From G963667915 sp965197385 (lineage in GTDB: Bacteria; Acidobacteriota; Vicinamibacteria; Vicinamibacterales; UBA823), in contig CBDANA010000009.1 in NCBI GenBank assembly GCA_965197385.1, positions 248,001-312,000 on the forward strand: a DNA stretch of 64,000 nt. The letters run 5' to 3'. The notes under the pieces are model-generated. The model was not told the DNA's origin. It did no database searches and saw only the letters and a list, made by a program, of their open reading frames with translations. A program made the translations under genes and the position numbers. The first letter of the stretch is position 1. The number at the start of each line of letters is the position of its first letter. Below are positions 57,267 to 64,000 of the stretch, in pieces.

Positions 57267-58841
57267 CTACGGTTCGCCGGACAGCGGCGGCACCGTCGTT
57301 GGTGGCCTACGGTGATGCGTCCCCTGTTCGTAGGCGTAGGCGAGCTCGAGGAGCTTTCCTTCAGTGAACGGACGCCCAAGGAACTCGAGCCCCACCGGGA
57401 GTTCGTCGCTGGTGAATCCCGCCGGGACCGTGAGGGCGGGAAACCCGATGAGCGGGCTCAGATGCCGGTTGTTACCCAGGCCGTAGGCGTCCTCCGTTTC
57501 CGGGTTCGTGAGGGCGTCGGGCGCAATCAGGCTGGGCTGGTGATCGAACGTCGCATAAACTAGCGCATCGAGCGCATCGTTCGCCATGACGGTCAACACA
57601 CCTTGCCTAATCTCTTCCCTGACCAAGAGCACTTGCAGGCGCCCTTCTACGTCCGCCGACCTGCCGACGACGTTCATCAGGCCCCTGGCGCGCCACGGCG
57701 TGACCATGCCCGCCAGGAGGATGTCCCGGAGTGTGCTCACGGGGGCGTTGGGATGCTCTGCCAGGTAGGCGTTCATGGCGTCTTCGGCTTCGAAGTTATC
57801 TCTGAGATACGTGTCGTTCACCGATTCGATCTTCGGGACCGTGACTGGATCCACCACGACGGCGCCGAGAGATTCGAGGTCGGCAATCGCCTTGTCGATG
57901 ACCGTCCGGACCTTCTTGTAGTCGTCGGAAGCGGGGTCGGCCTTCGGATCCATGGATTCCCGGATGACGCCGATGCGCGCGCCGCTCAAGCCGGCCTTTC
58001 CCAACGCCGCGGTGTAAGACGCCGGCACCCGCCCCACGGAATAGGCGGTAACAGGGTCATTGGAATCGTAGCCAGCGAGGACACCGAGCAGGGTCGCTGC
58101 ATCTTTCACGGTGCGCGTGATCGGTCCCAGGGTGTCATTGGCTGGATTCGCCGGCATCATGCCGTGCCGGCTCACCAGCGGCACGGTGGGTCTCAAGCCG
58201 ACGAGGCTGCTGACAGCCGCCGGACCACGAATAGACCCACCCGTATCCTCTCCAATCCCCACCATCCCGAAGTTCGCTGCGATGCCAGTGCCCGTGCCGC
58301 CCGACGAGCCACTCGGGTTCCGGTTCGGATCGTAGGCATTCCGGATCAGTCCGAAGGCTGAGCCGACGTAGCGGGACGCAAACTCGCCCATGTTCGTCTT
58401 CGCCAGGACGATGGCTCCTGCCTTCTTCATCCGGATGACGATGGTGGCATCTCGCTCGGGAATGAAGTTCCTGAAGAGCGATGAGCCGTACGTTGTGGGC
58501 ATGTCGCGCGTCTCGACCTGATCTTTGAGGAGAATGGGAATGCAATGGAGCGGGCCGACGAGTCCCGACGTTGCGAAAGTTGCGTCAAGCTCACTGGCTT
58601 CCTCGAGCGCACGGGGGTTGACGTACTGGACGGTGTTCAGCTCGGGCCCGCGCTTGTCGTAGACCTTGATGCGGTTCAGGTAGAGCTGGACGAGCGCGCG
58701 GCACGTGATCTGGCCGGCCGTCAAGGCCGCGTGGGCATCGTCGATCGTGGCCTCGGAAAGACGAAAGCTCTGCGCACTGGCCGGGCTGTGCGCCAGGAGC
58801 AAGGCCGCTATCGTCGTCGCCAGCCAGCTTCTGAACCGCAT
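57267..58841 (-). CDS. Secreted amidase (amidase-signature family)
   Basis: 524 residues with a signal peptide (FRSWLATTIAALLLAHSPAS). The Ser-cisSer-Lys triad is intact: PILLKDQVETRDMPTTYGS (Lys), NPSGSSGGTGTGIAANFGMV (cis-Ser) and GEDTGGSIRGPAAVSSLVG (nucleophile Ser). It ends with a normal ELPVGLEFLGRPFTE. Cytosolic relatives include GatA; exported ones hydrolyse peptide or aryl amides. It is 194 bases upstream of the quinoprotein gene on the same strand. Confidence 0.9.
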   Translation of the reverse strand: MRFRSWLATTIAALLLAHSPASAQSFRLSEATIDDAHAALTAGQITCRALVQLYLNRIKVYDKRGPELNTVQYVNPRALEEASELDATFATSGLVGPLHCIPILLKDQVETRDMPTTYGSSLFRNFIPERDATIVIRMKKAGAIVLAKTNMGEFASRYVGSAFGLIRNAYDPNRNPSGSSGGTGTGIAANFGMVGIGEDTGGSIRGPAAVSSLVGLRPTVPLVSRHGMMPANPANDTLGPITRTVKDAATLLGVLAGYDSNDPVTAYSVGRVPASYTAALGKAGLSGARIGVIRESMDPKADPASDDYKKVRTVIDKAIADLESLGAVVVDPVTVPKIESVNDTYLRDNFEAEDAMNAYLAEHPNAPVSTLRDILLAGMVTPWRARGLMNVVGRSADVEGRLQVLLVREEIRQGVLTVMANDALDALVYATFDHQPSLIAPDALTNPETEDAYGLGNNRHLSPLIGFPALTVPAGFTSDELPVGLEFLGRPFTEGKLLELAYAYEQGTHHRRPPTTVPPLSGEP

Positions 58842-58969
58842 TGCGTGTACCTCTCAGATTGGAACTGCCTCCTGGAACAGCCGTACCGAGGCGTCTTCGT
58901 CGCCTACTGTCCCGTCGGCACCCGCGCATTGATGTAGCGCAGTCCCTTCAGGGCTGCGATGCGCTCGCG

Positions 58970-59230
58970 TTACGGAACCGGAACGCGAGCCTTCAGCTCC
59001 TTAAACCAGTTAAGGACGACGTGGAACTGGAATGTCCCTTCTGATGGTATCTGGACCATCAAGAAACGCTGGCCGTCTGCTGACACGTCGTAACTTTGAC
59101 TGCCGCTGACCGGGCGCTCTCGGAAATAGCGACCCTCAAATAGCACTTGAGGGGCTTCAGCCCAAAACGTAGTCCCGGTGTCCACCGACACGGCCATTAT
59201 CCGGTCGCCGTCGGCAGATAGACCAACGCG
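58970..59230 (-). pseudogene. Kinase/WD40 gene relic, C-terminal ~85 codons
   Basis: Reads LSADGDRIMAVSVDTGTTFW, PQVLFEGRYFRERPV, SQSYDVSADGQRFLMVQIPS and the tail FHVVLNWFKELKARVPVP. The frame is open and runs directly out of the SelA-like relic upstream, making a chimeric reading frame. The 3' end is identical to that of the relic at 54614. Confidence 0.7.
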
Positions 59231-59637
59231 CCGGACCAAATCCTCGCGTCCGAGCAGGAGGCCGGCGGTCTGAGGGCCCATTCGACCCCAACTAGCTCAG
59301 CGATGCGCTTGCCGGCAGCTTCCATCAACTCGTCCAGGTCCACGTGATAGTGCGACGCCCGTTCCACCGCCTTGACGACCTCCGGCGGCAAGCGTGAGCC
59401 ACCGTTGGTGGTGAGGGTGGCGGTGCAGTTGATGAACGGCTCGACACCCAGACGCGTGTAGACTTCCGGAGACGTATCCGAGGGCGCCTGCGCGGCTACG
59501 GCCGTGTCTGGCAACCAGCTGAGCAACCCCGCGGTGGCCGCGGCACCGCTCGTGCGGAACAGATCCCGACGGCTGATGCCGCCGCCTGGAGACTCTTGGC
59601 TTTTGGCCGTGGGCCAGTGATGCTGTCTTGAGATCAT
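59225..59637 (-). pseudogene. SelA-like PLP enzyme relic (Tat leader, large deletion)
   Basis: Starts with a twin-arginine signal (ISRRDLFRTSGAAATAGLLS) and keeps the first ~110 residues of a SelA-like enzyme: YTRLGVEPFINCTATLTTNG, SRLPPEVVKAVERAS, KRIAELVGVEWA. It then jumps, with a frame change, to GPQTAGLLLGREDLVRR, the piece just after the PLP Lys in the intact paralog at 30883 (GPQCSGLLLGRPDLV). About 150 residues including the PLP site are missing, and a kinase relic follows. Confidence 0.72.
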
Positions 59638-59701
59638 GGTGAATTCATCACTCCTTGTAGATCACGCTGGGCCCCCAGCTGCTGCACGCGTCGAGGAATG
59701 A

Positions 59702-61639
<1,938 letters not shown>

Positions 61640-62099
61640 TGTCCTCTCCTTCCCGAAGCCTTCGTCCGGGCGGGAACAGCTTAACGCAGGTGCCTTGATC
61701 GCGCGAAACCGACGCCTGCGTGAGTAGATCGCTCGACAGAGCAGATGAACGGACTTTGACTATATGGAGGAAGAGCAGGGTGGTAGAGTCGCCGCGTTCC
61801 ATGGTAATCGCGCTCGGCCGCCACAGGGAGGAGTCATGGAGATAAGACGTCGTGAATTCATCGGCGGGGCGTTCGCCGCGACAGTCGGCGCAACAACAAA
61901 GACCTTGCACGCGCAACAGGCCGCGCGGGCACCGAGCGCCGACCAACCGCACGTCAGAACATGGCAGCCGCAGGTTGAACGGCTGTTCAAGTCGCCCGAC
62001 ATCCATCCAAACGCGCTCGAAGCGGCACCGGACGGCTTGTGGATTGGCGATCAGGTATCGGAGAAAGTGCTCAAGGTCGACTGGAAGACCGGCGAGGTC

Positions 62100-63482
62100 C
62101 TGGATGTGTCCCGAGTCTTGTAGAAAAGCGTCGTGGCGGAAGGCTCCTGCCGACTGGTTGACGACTCTACCGCGTTACGCGGCCTGATACCACTGCTCCT
62201 GCCTCAGGAAGGCCGCGAGGTCCTGATGGCCATCGATCGTACGGAAGACGATCTGGCCCACGGCGACGAGGCCGAACAGCACGGTGAGCGCGGCGGCTTC
62301 CGTGCTGAAGGACGCCTGGGTCTTCGTTCGTCGGCGAAATTCACGATTGAGATTCTCTAACGCGTTGGTCGTGCGCAACGACTTCCACATCGCCTTCGGG
62401 AAGGTGTAGAACGTGAGCAGCTCGAGGCCCGCTTCTTCCAGCGACCGCGCGACCGGTGGGCACAACGGGGTCCACTTCTTCAGGAAGGCGTCGTAGGCCG
62501 CGCGGGCGGCCAGGCCGTCCGTCGCATAAAGGAGGCGATGGTAGTCTCGGCGCAGCTCGGGTCGCGCATGCACGGGACAGGCGTCGGCGAGATTGCGTCC
62601 CTTGTGGGCGGTACATCGCTGCACGCGGGCGGTCGGCCACGTCTCCAGCGCCTTCTTCAGTCCCGCATGGCCATCGGTGACGACCAGCAACGGCGCCGGC
62701 AGTCCGCGCTGCTGCAGCTTGGCGAGCAGACCACCCCACGAGGCCGCCGCCTCGGACGCAGCCAGCTGCATGGCGAGTAGCCGCTTCTGGCCAGTGTCGG
62801 TGACGCCGAGCGCCGCCAACACCGGGACCATCACCACGCGGCCGGCGAGCCGTACGCGCAGATGAAACCCGTCCAGAAACACGACCCCGTACCGTTCGTC
62901 GGTCAAGGGCCGCTGCTGCCACACCGCGAACTGATCCTTCACCCGCGTCACCACGCGCGAAACGGCGCTCTTCGACAGGGGCGCCTCGCCCAACAGCGGC
63001 CGGAGAGCCCGGCGGATGCGGCGGCTATTGACGCCGCCAAAATAGCAGCCCAGCAGCGCCTCATCCACCTCTCGGGTCCGTCGCGCATAGCGCGGCAAGA
63101 CGGTGCTCCGAAACTCGGTCGGCGGCCCATCCTGGTCGCGCAGGCGAGCCCGCGGCACCGTAATGGCCCGCGTCCCGTCGCGAGTGGTCACCGTCCGCTC
63201 GATCGTGCCGTGACGATACCCGCGCCGCCCCGATATACGCTCATGCGCGGCGGCCCCCAATGCCGCGAGGAGCTCTTCCTCGAGGACGGTCTCGATGGCC
63301 CGACGCACGCCATCACGAAGCTTGGTTTGGAGATCCTGGTGAAACTGCAGAACGGGCGAAAGGGCTGTGCTACTGTCCGACATGGCGTAATCCTCCGTCG
63401 CCGTGATCAGCGGCGAACTGCTGTTTGAGATTCAGCAGGAGGTTACGCCATTTTCAATTTCTACAGGACTCGGGACGGATCC
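62100..63482 (-). mobile_element. IS256-family insertion sequence (1383 bp) with 8-bp target duplication
   Basis: Ends GGATGTGTCCCGAGTCTTGT and, as complement, GGATCCGTCCCGAGTCCTGT (22 of 25 bp match). GAGGTCCT flanks both sides (62092-62099, 63483-63490), an 8-bp target duplication normal for this family. It lies in the reverse direction to the SMP-30-like gene. Confidence 0.92.
62175..63383 (-). CDS. IS256-family (mutator-type) transposase
   Basis: 402 residues, full length. DDE residues: YGVVFLDGFHLRVRLAG (Asp), LLVVTDGHAGLKKALETWP (Asp) and TTNALENLNREFRRRTKTQA (Glu), with the C/H motif ARVQRCTAHKGRNLAD. No lesion is seen, so the element may still be active, in contrast to the IS3 and IS630 copies. 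Confidence 0.92.
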   Translation of the reverse strand: MSDSSTALSPVLQFHQDLQTKLRDGVRRAIETVLEEELLAALGAAAHERISGRRGYRHGTIERTVTTRDGTRAITVPRARLRDQDGPPTEFRSTVLPRYARRTREVDEALLGCYFGGVNSRRIRRALRPLLGEAPLSKSAVSRVVTRVKDQFAVWQQRPLTDERYGVVFLDGFHLRVRLAGRVVMVPVLAALGVTDTGQKRLLAMQLAASEAAASWGGLLAKLQQRGLPAPLLVVTDGHAGLKKALETWPTARVQRCTAHKGRNLADACPVHARPELRRDYHRLLYATDGLAARAAYDAFLKKWTPLCPPVARSLEEAGLELLTFYTFPKAMWKSLRTTNALENLNREFRRRTKTQASFSTEAAALTVLFGLVAVGQIVFRTIDGHQDLAAFLRQEQWYQAA

Positions 63483-63847
63483 GAGGTCCTATTCGAACTG
63501 CAGACCGAAAGTCACAACATGAGTGGGCTTGCGGTTGGCGCAGGTTACTTCTGGATCGGCTCCAACGGAGGAGTGAGTGGCCGCCGGCCACCACGTCCGA
63601 CAGACCGGCCGTTCGGTGAGATTAGCCGGATCGACATGGAGACCGGCAAAGTCGTCAAGACTGTTCGCGCACCGGGGCACGGCGGCGTGCACGGGACTAC
63701 TTACGTGCCGCAGACGCAGACACTGTGGGTGACGGCACTCAACATCCAGGCGGTCGTCGAAATGGATGTGAAAGACAACCTGCGGATTCTGCGCATGTTC
63801 CCTCGCGCGGCGACCGAGCGCATGGCCTCGATTGGGACGACGGTGTC

Positions 63848-64000
63848 GAACGCACCACCCGATTCACGATGCTGCTCCACCTGCCTCGCATGGCCGACCG
63901 TGGCCGACTCAGGGTCAAGAACGGTCCGGCTCTTGCGGGGCATGGCGCCGAAGCCGTCCGCGATGCGATCACGTCGACGCTCGCGACGCTTCCTGATCAG
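63848..64000 (+). pseudogene. IS30-family transposase fragment, continues past the window
   Basis: ERTTRFTMLLHLPRMADRGR, LRVKNGPALAGHGAEAVRDA and ITSTLATLPDQ match the catalytic-domain part of IS30 transposases. It joins directly to the SMP-30-like reading frame at HGLDWDDGV, with no IS30 inverted repeat at the joint, so it is a truncated copy. Confidence 0.7.

Larger units (their letters stand above)
61836..63847 (+). pseudogene. SMP-30/NHL-like secreted protein, split by IS256 and cut by IS30
   Basis: Start at 61836 with GGGAGGAG; leader MEIRRREFIGGAFAATVGAT (Tat-like). First part: PDIHPNALEAAPDGLWIGDQ and VLKVDWKTGEV up to 62099. After the insertion, from 63491: LFELQTESHNMSGLAVGAGY, FWIGSNGGVSGRR and THE blade VHGTTYVPQTQTLWVTALNI. 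Taking out the IS and one 8-bp target copy restores KTGEVLFELQTESHN exactly. Near 63820 a one-base shift precedes HGLDWDDGV, after which the sequence becomes an IS30-type transposase. Confidence 0.8.

Overview
The window is 64 kb of GC-rich bacterial chromosome. It is crowded with exported enzymes: PQQ-type beta-propeller dehydrogenases, SMP-30/NHL propellers, sulfatases, amidohydrolases, a DUF1501 protein, an IorAB-type molybdenum hydroxylase and a DUF5117-like zinc protease. It also carries debris of Ser/Thr kinases of the kinase plus WD40/TolB type. This mix fits an Acidobacteriota of the Vicinamibacteria type; that placement is an inference from gene content, and there is no rRNA or tRNA in the window to confirm it.

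Layout. 0-8.3 kb: the end of a DUF1501 gene, two Tat-exported PLP enzymes, then a minus-strand operon of a sulfite-oxidase-like molybdoenzyme with two members of an unrecognised secreted family, a 2Fe-2S protein and a third family member. 8.5-17.6 kb: secreted RidA, PQQ sugar dehydrogenase, hydrolase, acetamidase/formamidase, S51 peptidase, two coupled sulfatases (both disrupted) and a DUF481 barrel. 17.7-24 kb: Yip1 and CBS proteins, a frameshifted gamma-glutamyltranspeptidase, a rhodanese whose catalytic Cys codon is TGA, a PilZ protein, and a junction of truncated genes (kinase, cysteine desulfurase, PagL). 24-37.8 kb: HD-like protein, HisC-like PLP enzyme, metallo-beta-lactamase protein, two amidohydrolases, a SelA-like PLP enzyme, two propellers and IorAB. 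37.8-40.6 kb: an MscS relic inside a split repeat, an IS630 relic and an IS3 element. 40.6-48.6 kb: an apparent minus-strand operon (protease, PQQ-dehydrogenase/CMD fusion, PrpE-like ligase, AcuI-like reductase). 48.6-59.6 kb: a damaged sigma-54 activator, phosphoesterase, class III aminotransferase, NHL protein, quinoprotein, amidase and kinase/SelA relics. 59.7-64 kb: a second quinoprotein, and an SMP-30-like gene split by an IS256-family element and cut by an IS30-like fragment.

The most notable signal is a family of 160-163 bp elements (7571, 53974 and 61455, plus one split copy near 38 kb). They share terminal inverted repeats and an internal 10-bp stem whose arms change together between copies. 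One copy is exactly 54 codons long and lies in frame in the signal-peptide region of a quinoprotein gene, like the Rickettsia palindromic elements. Other strong points are the possible selenoprotein rhodanese, the secreted family linked to a molybdoenzyme, four Tat-signal PLP enzymes plus a relic of a fifth, and a high load of nonsense codons, frameshifts and internally deleted genes. That load could be genome decay or, for homopolymer indels, assembly error.
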